Shown here in pieces: positions 11,789-23,930 of a stretch of DNA of 64,000 nt. Within the stretch, counting starts at the first letter, position 1; each line of letters opens with the position of its first letter. A program made the translations under genes and the position numbers. The DNA lies in the NCBI GenBank assembly GCA_025506515.1, contig CM046442.1, forward strand, positions 13,746,863 through 13,810,862, written 5' to 3'. Origin of the DNA: Flaveria trinervia (taxonomy: Eukaryota > Streptophyta > Magnoliopsida > Asterales > Asteraceae). The notes below the pieces were generated by a model that was given only the letters and a program-made list of their open reading frames with translations, made no database searches and was not told where the DNA came from.

Positions 11789-12836
11789 GAAGACAAGTAG
11801 CCACTAAATGACCATACTTTCCACACAGAGAGCAGACTCGACATGGAATGTTGCTTGCATGGTGGTACTTGCACGTGTTACACATAGGATGTGGACCAGC
11901 ATAAACCTTAGCCATGGGAGCTTGATTTGCAATCATCATTTGTTTTTGAGGAGCATTAGGAGCGGTCACGGCGTAGTTGCGTGTCGGAGTGAACTTACGT
12001 TTCTTGTTTTGAGAAGATGACTCGGCCCTTACCTCCTTTGTTGCCTCGGGTGTCACCTTCACCATAGCCTTGGAACCCTTTGCCGACATCGTGCCAGCTC
12101 TTATATGATTCTCGGTGAGCTGTGCAGTGATAGTAATCGCTTCCTCCAAAGTTGTGGGCCTACTACCCACCACAGCATCTTGAATTTGAGGTGGCACCCC
12201 CTTGATAAATTTCTCGATGTTACGGGGCACGGTGTCCACCATGTGTGGTAGAAGCATACTCAACTCATGATGTCGGGTGGAATAAGCCAAGTGATTCCCC
12301 CATCTTGTTTAAGGTTCCAGAATTCCTCCTCCAGCTTTTGTAACTCGCTTCTTGGGCAGAACTTTTGGATCATAATATCTTTGAATTCCTCCCAGGGCAT
12401 CGCCATTGCAACCTCAGTTCCCCGGTTTCTCTTTTCACTATTCCACCAAGTTAGCGCTCGTTGTTGAAGAACACTTGTGGCATAGCGAACCTTGAGCTCA
12501 TCGGGGCACTCGCTAATAATAAATGTGTTCTCCATACCTTCAAACCACTCGAGAAGTCCCGTGGCTCCTTCTTTTCCACTAAAACTAGTGGGTTTGCACG
12601 AGTTGAAGTGTTTGAAAGTGCAAGTACGATTGTTCCCATGTTGATTATTCCGTTTTGATTGTTGCTATTGTCTCCATTAGCACCACTATTGTTCCATTGG
12701 TATTGTTGTTGCTATTAGCCATTAGTGTGCTATTAAGTTCAGCAACCATAGTCGGAAGAACGGCCGCCATTTGTCGGGCAATCATAGCAGCTAGCTTACG
12801 GTCAGAACTTCCACGCTTTCCATGGTGACGAGACAT
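11622..12836 (-). pseudogene. gag with CCHC zinc knuckle, inner gypsy (broken)
   Basis: Gag begins at 12836 (MSRHHGKRGSSDRK) and is spread over at least three frames. 12535-12260 carries the capsid-like part (ENTFIISECPDELKVRYA, then TWWNSEKRNRG). 12290-11622 carries PRNIEKFIKGVPPQIQDAV and two Cys clusters: the classical knuckle CYNCGEAGHIRPQC and a preceding CRVCSLCGKYGHLVATC. Frameshifts near 12640, 12540 and 12290 break it. Confidence 0.87.
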
Positions 12837-13496
12837 GCTGGATATACAAAATGAGTTAGTTACAGGAGCGGGGATAACAGGGGATAGTAGTTTAACAAAG
12901 ATAAGCTAAGGGTTTTAAGGTACACGGGATATTTCCATTTGGTAACGCATTACCATTTGAAAACGTTGACACGTCAAGGTGAATTGAACCATTTACCTTA
13001 GAAACTTGTGTATGTTGACCATAGTTTATCACTCATCCCAGAAATCCCCAGGTAAGCATAACTAGTCCCGTAGGATTTATGCGATATGCTTGCCTTAGCC
13101 GAGGGCCTTTTGCCAGGAAAACCAGGATACAGGTGTCTATGTGTCACACAATATTTCTTAGGTTCATAGAATCAAAACCTTGATGAGATTTATACAGATT
13201 AGACGTAACGTCTAAAGATCCAAGTCATAACATAGACATAAGATTCCACGTGTCGACGAGAATAAGATTAAGAGAGTTCATGTTCGGGGGAGTCAAAGGA
13301 TCAAAGTTAAGTTTAGGGAGACAAATAACAATGGTTAGGCAATCCTATGCTAAGGCATCAAATTGCACGTAAGAGGCATAGCATTATGTAGCATGAAAAG
13401 TATATAATTTACAAGATAGAAATATAATTCTATAAGGTTCATGCATACTATAGCCTAGGTCACCATTTCTAATAACCTAGATCCCTATAGTTATGG
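12837..13496 (-). other. Leader of inner gypsy element
   Basis: This is non-coding sequence between primer site and gag. It matches the leader of the outer element (4592-5275) in reverse orientation, so the internal regions of both families share a recent common source even though their LTRs differ. Confidence 0.7.
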
Positions 13497-13508
13497 GCTC
13501 TGATACCA
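13497..13508 (-). promoter_or_regulatory. Primer binding site of inner gypsy element
   Basis: GCTCTGATACCA on the plus strand is the complement of TGGTATCAGAGC. It lies three bases inside the 5' LTR edge at 13512. Confidence 0.9.
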
Positions 13509-13511
13509 ATC

Positions 13512-15919
13512 TGTCACACCCCAACCTTGACGGCGGAAACGTCGAGGAGTGAGAGTTAAGATCGTTCACAGCCACATAACGCTATTAATAACTCAAATAT
13601 AAATTTAATCATAAATTCAATGGATCATTACAAGTTTAAGTCTCAAAGAAACAAACAAAATAACATAAAAGATTGCAAGTCATTTTAATTCACTTATTTA
13701 TCTAGGTCCATTCCTAGATGTGTAAGCTTCAATGTGTAGAATCAAACTTGGGCATTACCTGAAACATGTTAAAAATAAAAGATCAACACTAATGTTGGTG
13801 AGCATTCCATAGTTTTAATACATAAGTATATATAAAAGATGGCAAAATCAAGTCATAAATTAGTGAATATAGTGATTAGGGATGCTATGGACAATGCAAC
13901 AATCAAACCTTGACAATGTTTTACAAGTCTCAACGTTAAAAGTATATACGATCAGCTAAGTGTACTTGGATCAACCAAGCAGGCTTGTCTTACCCATAGA
14001 TCTATGACTTCGCTGGGCTAGCAATAGTTAATGATTGTACATATAACGCCATAACATGGTAACCACACAAGTTCAACTAACCACAACTTAACATGATGTA
14101 TTGCCATAAAGTTTACAAGTCTCAAATAAGTTTACAAGTGCAAAGTATAAATTAACATGTTTCACCCCAAAGTGTGAAAGTATAAAAAGGGGTATGGAAT
14201 ACTCACTTGACCAAATAATATATAATTGATGATTAATAAAAATAAGCAACGTTCCAACGTAGTCTCACAAGGCACCTATATATATACACGTTTTAAGTTA
14301 ATAATTAGATTAACGTTTTAATGCGAGCTAGGAATTTGGGGGCCTAAATAATCACAACCTATTAGAGCAAATTATGCATATATTATAGTCTAATAAAAGA
14401 AAACATATCTTTTATAAAATTTAAAAAAAAGATTTAAAATTTTATAAAAAAAAAAAAAACTTGTGGATTTAAATTTATAAAATGTAAGTAATTTCTATAT
14501 CATGATTAAACCACCCTTAAAATGATTAAAAATGATGAGTTAAATTGTTATCTAAAATAAAATAATAAAACACTATATTGTTGATAAATATTTGTTAACA
14601 TAATATATAAATTTACAGAAAAGGAATAATTAACTTTAAAAATATACAAAAGTTATAAAACCAATTCTTATAATTTTAGAAAAAAAAACAGTTTCAAATG
14701 AAGGCTAAAAAGCCTTAAAAGTAAAACATGGGGTCCCCCGGATTCGAACCGGGGACCTCCTGTTTAACCTCATCCCATATTACCGCTGAACCAAGGCTCT
14801 CAGCCGCGGTAATACTCAGTTCCAATTTCTTTTGAATTAAATCCCAAATACACCCCCAAATCCAAGAACCCTAGAATCGGGTGATTCAAAATTGACTGCT
14901 TAATCGATGCTTGGGCATTGTTAACCATGGGGCTTTTGTTCCCCATGATCAACCGATTGAATACATGTAAGCAATTTACCCTTTCGATTGACAATTGAAG
15001 GTGCACACGTTGATGAACGAGTCGCGAAACGGGAGGTGAGGGAACGATGTGTAATGTTGATGATAATCCAATTTACTTCGTGTGGAGCTTCGGATGATGT
15101 TCCCGATGTAAAGCCCTCTATCAATTCGTTGTTAACAGGTTGTTATGGTGGTGTTCGGGTGGTGTGGATCCGCGATAAAAAGTGAAGTTAAATCTGCGGA
15201 ATTGTGGTTGTTTCAGATGCAATTGAGGATGGTATTCGATTAATGATTGATAGAGACGTTTAGGTTAGTTTAATTGGACTATTATGATTTGTAAATGCTC
15301 GAACGGCTATATGCTTTAATGCATATCGGTTATGCGATCGTTTAGGGTCGAAACCGATGTTTAAACTCAATTTAATGGAGTGATCAAGTTCGAAACATGC
15401 AAACGACACGATTTGAGTCGGTTTTGGGCTTCGAAAACGAATAAATTTGAGCGTTTGACCGTCGCCGGAGCTCGTCGGAGCTCCGCCGGACTTCTGGCCG
15501 GAACGCGGCTTTGGGGAAAAGTTTGGAGTTATTTGCACAAATGGTCCCTGAAGTTTTAAAGTTGTTATTTCGTGCCCAGACTTTATTTTCACAGTTTCAA
15601 AATTGACAAGGAGGCCCCTTGAGTTTAGATTAAGTTTATCAAACATTTTTAAGTTTAGAAAATTTTCATTTCATATTACTTTTATTGTTCTATTATTATT
15701 ATTATTATTATTATTAGTAATATAATTATTATTTCCCTTACAATTTGTATTATTAATATCATTATTATTACAACATAATTATTATCACTCTTATAATTTA
15801 AAAGAGCAATAAAGATAATAGACATAAGCAACCCATAAGTTTCATAAATAACACAATTAGCCCATGCAAGAATTTAACAAGGCTAACATTAAGTTAACCC
15901 AAAATCACACGATGTTACA
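13512..15919 (-). repeat. 5' LTR of inner gypsy element
   Basis: It pairs with 5687-8093 over 2.4 kb. By eye I find about five substitutions against more than fifteen one-base length differences, mostly in homopolymers, e.g. CGAACGGGG against CGAACCGGGG. The right edge abuts the gag continuation at 15920. Confidence 0.92.
14722..14809 (-). promoter_or_regulatory. tRNA-like module in inner 5' LTR
   Basis: On the minus strand TGGTTCAGCGGTAA resembles the A box of tRNA-Gly/Glu-type genes, and GGTTCGAATCC is a perfect B-box match. It is enclosed in a GGTCCCC / GGGGGACC stem. Downstream are TTTTACTTTT runs. It does not fold into a full cloverleaf by my reading. Confidence 0.5.
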
Positions 15920-16787
15920 GGAGGAGTTCAAGAACATCGCTATCGCGAAGTTCTACCTGAGAAGCGAACTGCAAAAGTTGGAGGAAGAATTTTGGAATTA
16001 AAGCAAAACGATGGTGATCATTTGGCCTACTCAATTAGGCATCATGAGTTGAGTATACTCCTGCCTCATATGGTCGACACTGTCCCCCGCAACATCGAGA
16101 AGTTCATTAGGGTGTACCACCCAAATTCAAGATGCTGTGGTGGGTAGCCGACCCACAACCTTAGAAGAAGCCATTACTATCACCGCTCAACTCACCGAGA
16201 ACCATATACGAGCGGGCACCATGTCTGTGAAGGGTGCCAAAAAGGTGGAAAGGACGGCTACCGAGGCCGTTAAGGAGACCAAAGCTGAACCGTCCAACAA
16301 CAACAACAACAACAAGAAGCGCAAGTTCACATCGGCGCGTAACTATGCTGTGACTGCACCTAAAAAACCCCAAAGACAACTTGAATCTGCGGCTACACCT
16401 GTGGCACAAGTGCCTAGGGCTAGGGCTTATGCTGGTCCTCAGCCTATGTGCAACACGTGTAGGTATCATCATCCGGGGAATCAACCATGCCGCATCTGCA
16501 CCTTATGCGGTAAATATGGTCATTTGGTGGCGACTTGCCACCGTGCACCTAACAATGCCGCCGTGGTCACAAACCGTGTTTGCTACAACTGTGGGGAACC
16601 TGGTCATTTTCGGCCACAATGCCCTCGTCTTGTGGGTAATGTTCCACAAGCCGAGGACGTGCTTTCAACATCAACGCCAACCAAGCACAAGCAAACAACG
16701 ATGTGGTTAATGGTATGTCAACTCACCTTTAACTTTTGTGATCCGTTTCTCTTCATACTATACCTAAATCGTTCATATCTTAAAAAT
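15920..16787 (+). pseudogene. gag C-terminal part with zinc knuckles, outer gypsy
   Basis: This continues gag after the inner insertion. EEFKNIAIAKF and ELQKLEEEFWN come first, followed by shifts near 15998 and 16110. A long frame (16137-16790) then carries GSRPTTLEEAITITAQL, a poly-Asn and basic stretch, CRICTLCGKYGHLVATC and CYNCGEPGHFRPQC. The knuckles are intact (CCHC). Confidence 0.87.
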
Positions 16788-17206
16788 TGACCAGTATGTT
16801 CCTTATTAACAAAACTTATGCCTATGTCCTATTTGATTCTGGAGCCGATAAAAGTTTTGTTTCATTAGATTTTGAACCCATACTTGCTAAGCCACATACG
16901 AAACTAGAAAGACCTCTTACTGTTGAAGTTGCCGATGGAGAACCGATCACCGTTGACGTCATCATTCGTGATTGCATCTTAAGTCTTGACACGCATGATT
17001 TTCTTATCGATCTTATCCCTATGAAACTTGGAAGCTTCGACGTCATCATTGGTATGGATTGGTTAGCCAAACACCATGCCGAGATCTTTTGTTTCGAGAA
17101 GTGCATCCGTATACCGTTACCTTCTGGTGATACTTTGAAGGTGTTCGGTGAAAATCTTCCAAAGGACTTAAACTCATGTCTTGCACTCAAGCCCGAAAAT
17201 GCTTAA
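16787..17206 (+). pseudogene. Retropepsin-like protease, outer gypsy
   Basis: The frame has the active site YVLFDSGADKSFVS, and LGSFDVIIGMDWLAKHH near its end. It overlaps the RT frame by about 30 bases in a different register, so PR and RT are no longer fused as expected. Confidence 0.87.
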
Positions 17207-18608
17207 GCAAGAAGTATATGGCTTTCTTGGCTTATGTGGTCAACACGAAAGTCAAAGGGAAAGAACTTAAGGATGTCCCTATCGTACGAGACTTTCCTGA
17301 AGTATTTCCCGATGACCTTAGTGGTTTACCTCCCGTGCGTGAAGTTGAGTTTAAAATCGACTTGATACCGGGAGCAAACCCCGTGGCTAAGTCACCATAT
17401 CGGCTTGCACCATCGGAAATGCAAGAACTCTCTAGTCAACTTCAAGAGCTATCCGAGAAGGGCTTCATCCGTCCTAGTTCTTCGCCTTGGGGTGCACCTG
17501 TTCTTTTCGTGAAGAAGAAAGATGGATCGTTTCGTATGTGCATCGATTATCGTGAGCTTAACAAGCTTACCATCAAGAACCGTTATCCTCTTCCTCGTAT
17601 TGATGATTTGTTTGACCAACTTCAAGGAGCTGCTATTTTCTCGAAGATCAATTTACGTTCTGGCTATCATCAATTGCGAGTCCATGATGATGATATCCCA
17701 AAGACCGCTTTTCGTACTCGTTATGGACCTATGAGTTTATGGTGATGCCTTTTGGTTTAACCAATGCTCCTGCTGTCTTCATGGATCTCATGAACCGAGT
17801 ATGCAAGCCTTATCTAGACAAGTTTGTGATCGTCTTCATTGATGACATACTTATCTTCCAAGTCCAACACCGATCATGAGCTGCATTTGAGATTGGTTCT
17901 TGAGTTGTTGAAGAATGAGCAATTGTACGCAAAGTTCTCGAAGTGTGACTTCTGGCTCGAGGAAGTTCAATTTCTAGGACACATGGTGAATAGCCAAGGA
18001 ATTCACGTTGACCCTGCAAAGGTGGAAGCTGTGAAGAATTGGTGTGTTCCTACTACTCTTACCGAAGTTCGTTCTTTTCTTGGTCTTGCTGGTTATTATC
18101 GGCGATTCATTGCCAATTTCTTGAGAATTGTGAAACCGCTCACTACTTTGACACAAAGGAATAAACCATTCGAGTGGGGTTCCGAGCAAGAAGAAGCTTT
18201 TGAAGCGTTAAAGCATAAGTTATGCAATGCTCCTATCTTGACCCTACCCGATGGAAACGACGATTTCACCGTGTATTGTGATGCATCTAAACAAGGCCTT
18301 GGTTGTGTTCTTATGCAACGAGGGAAGGTCATAGCTTACGCATCGAGGCAATTGAAGGTTCACGAGGTGAATTACACAACTCATGATCTCGAGCTTGGTG
18401 CGGTTGTATTTGCTTTGAAGATTTGGAGGCACTACCTGTATGGTACGCAATGTATAGTCTACACCGATCACAAAAGCCTTCAACACATTTTCAATAAAAA
18501 AGATCTCAACATGAGACAACGTCGTTGGGTGGAGTTGATTAGTGACGGATTGTGACATTCGTTACCATCCTGGTAATGCAAACGTTGTAGCCGATGCACT
18601 AAGCCGAA
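17176..18608 (+). pseudogene. Reverse transcriptase and RNase H, outer gypsy (three frames)
   Basis: 17176-17745 carries the RT N-terminus and palm up to RTRYG. A one-base loss in the HYEFMVMPF motif shifts the frame. The segment holding FIDDIL (near 17840) is again shifted in the SKS region. 17839-18555 then carries FLGHMVNSQGIHVDP, the RNase H motif FTVYCDASKQGLG and YTDHKSLQH. An insertion at ISDGL breaks it near 18545, and the RNase H end (DIRYHPGNANVVADALS) continues in another frame. Confidence 0.87.
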
Positions 18609-20158
18609 AGATTCACAACAAGATGATCTCATTCCAAGAAATTCGCGATCGACGTCAATGGTTTGACACTTTGGGTGAGTTCGATACTGAGATCCGACTA
18701 GATGTCAACGAGACCACCGTACTACTACAAAACCTGAGAATAGATAGTGACATCGAGTCTAGCATCCTGGAGGCTCAACAAATGGTTCAACGAGAAGGAA
18801 GAATGAAGGACGAAATGGAGCATAATCTTCTAACCCAATTGGAAACGAAACCCAATGGGTTGATGTACTTCGCCAATCGCATTTGGATTCCATATCGCGA
18901 TAACATTCGTACTTTATTATGAACGAAGCTCATCAAACTCGTTATTCTATTCATCCTGGTCCGATAAGATGTACATGGACCTACGTGGTCAATATTGGTG
19001 GCCTGGAATGAAGAAAGACATAACGACTTATGTAGCTAAGTGCCTCACTTGTACAAAGGTTAAAGCCGAACATCAACGTCCAAGTGGATTACTTGAGCAA
19101 CCCGAGATTCCTATGTGGAAATGGGAACACATATCCATGGACTTCATAACAAAGCTACCCCAAACCTCTCGAGGACATGATAGCATATGGGTGATCGTTG
19201 ACCGATTGACCAAGTCGGCACATTGTATACCTATACGTGACACGTACAAGACATCAAGGTTAGCTCGCATATACGTTGATGAGATTGTAAGTCGTCATGG
19301 GTACCTCTGCACATCATATCCGACCGAGACGCTCGTTTCACTTCGCTTTTTTGGTCTTCTATGCAAGAACTCTTGGGTACACAATTGGACCTAAGCACGG
19401 CTTACCATCCTCAAACTGATGGTCAAACCGAGCGAACGATCCAAACCTTGGAGGATTTGCTACGCCTTTGTGTTCTAGACTTTGGTGGCGATTGGGATAC
19501 GCATCTACCGCTCGCGGAATTTTCGTATAACAATAGTTACCACTCGAGTATCAAGATTGCACCGTTTGAAGCACTTTATGGTCAAAAATGTCGTTCACCG
19601 ATCTGTTGGACCGACATTGGTGAAAACTTCATCACTGGTCCTGAACTTATACAAGAGACGACCGATAAAGTTTCTATTATTCGCAAGAACCTTGAAGTGG
19701 CGAGAAGTCGTCAAAAGAGCTACGCCGACAAGCGACGTAAGCCATTGGAATTCCAAGTTGGGGAGATGGTTCTTCTTAAGGTTTCACCGTGGAAAGGTGT
19801 GGTTCTCTTTGGAAAGAAGGGCAAACTGACTCCAAGGTTTGTAGGACCTTTCAAAATCCTAAAAAGGATTGGAAAAGTGGCTTATAAACTAGAGTTACCT
19901 TCCGACCTTAGTGGAATTCATCCTGTGTTCCACGTCTCAAATTTGAGAAAGTGTTTGGCTGACGAAAGTCTGTATGTTCCACTGGAAGACATTCAGATCG
20001 ACGAGTCCTTGCATTTGTCGAGAAACCTGTTGAAATCATGGATCGTATAATGAAGAAGACTAATCGTCAAGGTTCGTTGGGAAAATAAACGTGGCGCTGA
20101 ATTTACTTGGGAATGTGAGGAGCACATGAAGAAGAGATACCCATTCTTATTTGTATAG
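18542..20158 (+). pseudogene. Integrase with chromodomain-like tail, outer gypsy
   Basis: 18542-18922 is the linker and zinc-finger start. 18969-19394 has the CLTC pair and the core start (SMDFITKLPQ). A shift near 19300 splits the second catalytic Asp region. 19361-20050 carries TDGQTERTIQTLED with the catalytic Glu and GPFKILKRIGKVAYKLELP. The reading ends in WENKRGAEFTWECEEH and YPFLFV, with a stop at 20156-20158. At least three one-base breaks are needed to explain it. Confidence 0.87.
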
Positions 20159-20189
20159 TTTCATTTCTTTTAATTTCGGAACGAAATTC

Positions 20190-20206
20190 TTTTAAGTTGG
20201 GGAGAC
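20190..20206 (+). promoter_or_regulatory. Polypurine tract of outer gypsy element
   Basis: TTTTAAGTTGGGGAGAC directly precedes the 3' LTR, as in the inner element. Confidence 0.8.
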
Positions 20207-22657
20207 TGTAACATCTCATATTTTTGTTAACTAAAGGTTAACTTCGTTTACTCTTACAAGGGTTATTATTGTCAATTTTGAAACTCATGTGTTGTTTGTG
20301 TTTATTCATTGAGTTTTTATGTATGAAAGTTAAAAATATAAATGTTAAATAATAATAATTTTAATATTAATAAAATAAATAATAATAACAATTATAATAA
20401 TAATAATAATAATACTTTATTAAGTTACTTAAAAATGTTTAGAACTTAAATTAAGGGTGTTAAGGGGTTAATTTGTCATTTTAGAAACTTGTAATGGAAG
20501 CTTTGTGCATAAAATAATAAGAACCAAAGTGCAGGGACCATTGTGTAATATTTTAAAAACCCAAACCCCCTTCCCCTCTCTCTCCGCTTTTCCGGCGACC
20601 TCGCCGGCCGGACTCCGGCCAAGTCCGGCGAGGCTCCAAACGCACTAGAACCCCTCAAATTTGACCCCAAATCGTTACCAATCGGTTCACGAGCCTAACT
20701 CGACTCCTTTAATACACATTAATTCGTGTTTAAGCCGGTTATGGATGTCGATTTAACTTGGTAACCGACGACATCAATTTGACAACCGTTTGACAATTAA
20801 AATCTCATAATAATTCAATTAATCGAACATACACAATCATTTAACTATCTCTAGTCTATTCTCATTGCCAATTTCTCCTGAAACACTCAAAATCACCAAA
20901 ATCAAACATCATCTTCGTTGTGACCTGCAACGAACGTGTTCATCATCTTCCGAGCTTCAGTTGACGTCGCAAAGGGCTTTGCATCGAGGTCACCCCACGA
21001 AGTTATCCACAAAATTAATTGAGTTATTATCAACGTTTGCCACGGGAATCGGTTCTTGTATAACCGCGACTATTGTTCGAGTGTTCATTGCCGATTCGAT
21101 ATCAATCGGGTAAGTTCATACATCAATGAACTCGGTTTGATGAGGGGAACAAAAGCCCCAAACTTAATTTGGTTCACAATGTTGTTTTGATCTTTGATTT
21201 GGGGGTAAACAATTCTAGGGTTCATGAGAATTGGGTGGGATCTTGTGTTGGTGTTCTTAAGGATAAGAACCTAATCTAAACACGGCCACGTCCCTCAGCT
21301 TACTGGTTACATGCACACCCCATCAAACTAGAGGTCCCGGGTTCGAACCGGGCAACCTCACCCATTTTTTTGGGCTTTTAGCCTTTAAAAAAATTACATA
21401 AAATTTCTAAAAATTATAAAAATCAGTTTTAAATATTTTGTTTATTTTAGAAGTTAACTAATTATTTTCTGTTAAATTAATTCTTTAAACACTTAAGCAA
21501 ATCTTTTTAAAATATTAAAAAAATGTTATAAATAGCTTATTTTCATAAAAACAGTTTCAAATAGTTGAAATCACTAAATTGTTATTAGTCATTACGTTAT
21601 TTTTAATCTTGAATCAATTATGTTAATTATAAAATTATATTTACATTTTATAATTAAGTCATTATCTAATCATTATAAAAAGATTAGTAAAATTCCTTCA
21701 TTATAATAAAATAGATATATTCATGAGTTCGACAAATAACCATATTTATAAAACCCAAATCCTTAGTTCATGTTACCTCGTTAATCTTATTATTAACTTA
21801 AATCTTGTAATATTTGTATATATTTTAGGTGCCTAGTGACGTTTTATCTTGGAGCGGCATATATTATTCTTATTGATCTTCATTATATACTTATTTGACA
21901 AGTGAGTTTTCCTTGCCCCTTCTTATATTTTCACACTAATTTGGGGTGAAACATGATATTTATTCTCATACACTTGTAAACGTTTAAACTTGTAACCACT
22001 TGTAAACGTTTAAACTTGTAACCACTTGCAATTCATATTTTTGTCATGGTTATTTGTGTTTTGTAAGTGTTTATATGAGATACATATTTTTGTTTGCAAT
22101 CATTAACTATTGCTAGCCTGGCGACGTCTTAGATCTTTGGGCCTGACAAGCCTATTTGGTGCTAAAGCCGAGGTATTGCCGGCTCCTGATGACGTATGCT
22201 TGTTCATCATGGGAACCAAATACACTTAGCCAATCTTTTATACTTGTAATCAAGTCGAGGTTTGGTTGTAACGATATGTGTTCTATAACCTTACTTGCTT
22301 ATGACCTATGACATGAATTGCTACTTGTAACCTTTTTCATATTATGTATGAAAACCTTGGAAACTCACCAACTATTTTTAGTTGACTCTTATTTTTATCA
22401 TGTTTCAGGTCAACCTCAAGTTTAAAGTGATCCTTTTGAAGCATGCAATAATCTAGGACTTGGACCTAGTTAATGAAATAAAAAGTTTACATTATGTTAT
22501 GTTATGTTTGAACTTATTACTTGTTTGAGACTTATGATTGTATTTCATTTCAAGATTTATGATAAAAATATTTACATTTTAATATAGTGTTATGTGGCTG
22601 TGAACAATCTTAACCCTCACATCTCGATGTTTCCTCCGTCAAGGTTGGGGTGTGACA
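20207..22657 (+). repeat. 3' LTR of outer gypsy element
   Basis: It begins TGTAACATCTCATA and ends GGGGTGTGACA, followed by TTACT. It is 27 bases longer than the 5' LTR, mainly from a 26-bp tandem duplication at 21971-22022. Confidence 0.92.
21283..21372 (+). promoter_or_regulatory. tRNA-like module in outer 3' LTR
   Basis: It has the same organisation as at 3229-3320: CAGCTTACTGGTTAC, the B-box-like GGTTCGAACC (21340-21349), then a T-run. One C of the hairpin is lost. Confidence 0.45.
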
Positions 22658-22662
22658 TTACT

Positions 22663-22996
22663 TTTACACACACAAGGTGTTTTACTTGGTATCTAGAGCC
22701 AAACCATCGCCCGCTTTCACTCACGATTGTAGATCTACGCAACATCATCCTCTAAATATGTTTTTTGGATTGGATCACTATCGGTTGATCATGGAAGTAT
22801 TACAAAACTTCCTACTAGTTTAGTTTTGCATTTGAGGTAAGTTTTGGGCTAGAAATCACGTTTCTGGATTCATAGTTCATTAACCGACATCTTATTCAAT
22901 CAGCAACACTTATTCTTCATCGGGTGAAAATATCTTTGAACGATACTTCAAATTGGTGCACTAGTTTTGTGACAATCCTAGAGACACTTCCTAGCA
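22663..22996. other. Short host spacer between two retrotransposons
   Basis: It lies between the outer gypsy and the Ale-like copia. TTGGTATCTAGAGCC at 22686-22700 resembles a decayed tRNA-Met primer site, so this may be the relic of an older LTR element. No coding similarity is visible. Confidence 0.4.
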
Positions 22997-23001
22997 ACAC
23001 T

Positions 23002-23174
23002 TGTAGAATTTGATGGCACAGAGAAATTCGTTTGTTTCAATTGATTTCTTGATGATGAATTACAATCAAATAATGAGAATAAATAAACCTACCAAAGAGC
23101 TAAACAAGGAAACAAAATATATGGTAGGATGATGGAATAGGAAAAGATAAACCAAAATAATATAAAATCCTATA
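23002..23174 (-). repeat. 3' LTR of Ale-like copia
   Basis: It begins TGTAGAATTTGATGG on the plus strand and ends AAATCCTATA. CTCCCCCTCAA, the complement of the polypurine tract, follows at 23175. Confidence 0.92.
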
Positions 23175-23179
23175 CTCCC

Positions 23180-23930
23180 CCTCAAGATGGAGCATGTAGA
23201 TCTTTAATGCCCATCTTGTTGAGTAAGGAATGGAGTTGTTGAGTACCAAGACCTTTAGTGAGCAAATCTGCAATCTGTAGTTTACTATCAATAGACATGG
23301 GCACGATCTCTTTAGATTCGACACGTTCACGGACGAAAAAACAATCCATTTCAACATGTTTTGTCCGTTCATGAAAAACTGGGTTATTTGCAATATGACG
23401 AGATGCTTGATTATCACAAAAAAATGGTGTAGGAGTCGTTATGTTCACTTGTAGATCCTTGAGTAACCATCTCACCTAAAGAATTTCACTAACTGTGGAA
23501 GCCATAGCTCTATATTCAGCTTCTACTGCAGAGCGAGACACAACAGACTGTTTTTTTGTTTTCCAAGTAATGGGACCACCACCAAAAGAAGAAGATATCC
23601 GGTTCTTGAACGTCTCGTGTACGGACACCCAAGCTAGTCAGAGTCGCAATAAGCAGTCAAAATTAGTGGTCCTTCCCGAGGAAGAAGAATGCCTTGTCCT
23701 GGCGTCCCCTTTAAATATCACAAAACCCGATTCGCAGCCTCTAGGTGATTACGACGAGGGTCCGCAACAAACTGGCTCAACACATTGACGGAGTACGTAA
23801 TATCAGGCCTCGTGGCTTGTAGATACAGTAATCGGCCCACTAAGCGGCGATACTGAGTGGCATCTATTTGGGCCTCCTCTTATCCTTTGTCGAGCTTGAT
23901 TCTTTGGTCAAATGGAAAGACACCAGGTCG
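23180..23930 (-). pseudogene. RNase H, Ale-like copia (broken)
   Basis: Reading from 23930 down, an RNase H fold is visible in pieces: Asp in YCDSDWLGC, then a shifted part, then CDNQASRHIANNPVFHERTKH and the ending DLLTKGLGTQQ in the 23475-23182 frame. Several frame changes near 23500-23620 destroy the middle. Confidence 0.8.

Larger units (their letters stand above)
5687..15919 (-). mobile_element. Inner Ty3/gypsy LTR retrotransposon nested in gag of the outer one
   Basis: LTRs of equal length lie at 5687-8093 and 13512-15919, with the primer site at 13497-13508 and the coding region on the minus strand from 12836 to 8138. The target duplication reads GGAGC (5682-5686) and GGAGG (15920-15924), one base apart. 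Removing 5687-15919 plus one copy of the duplication restores continuous gag similarity. The gag and pol proteins are close to those of the outer element but the LTRs are largely different, so these are related families rather than copies of one. The LTR pair is nearly identical apart from single-base indels, which implies a recent insertion. Confidence 0.93.
2153..22657 (+). mobile_element. Outer Ty3/gypsy LTR retrotransposon (chromodomain type), interrupted
   Basis: The element has LTRs at 2153-4576 and 20207-22657, a tRNA-Met-type primer site at 4580-4591, gag and pol remnants on the plus strand, and a polypurine tract before the 3' LTR. It is flanked by the 5-bp target duplication TTACT (2148-2152 and 22658-22662). 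The order PR-RT-RNaseH-INT is that of Ty3/gypsy. The end of pol carries a Trp/acidic C-terminal motif resembling a chromodomain, which with the long LTRs suggests the Tekay/Del lineage by inference. A second gypsy element sits inside gag (5687-15919). Without it the element is about 10.3 kb. Several frameshifts mean it cannot encode a full polyprotein as read. Confidence 0.93.

Noticed and set aside
22686..22700. Primer binding site of another copia element
   Set aside because: Only a decayed TTGGTATCTAGAGCC is present, with no LTR or coding sequence beside it.
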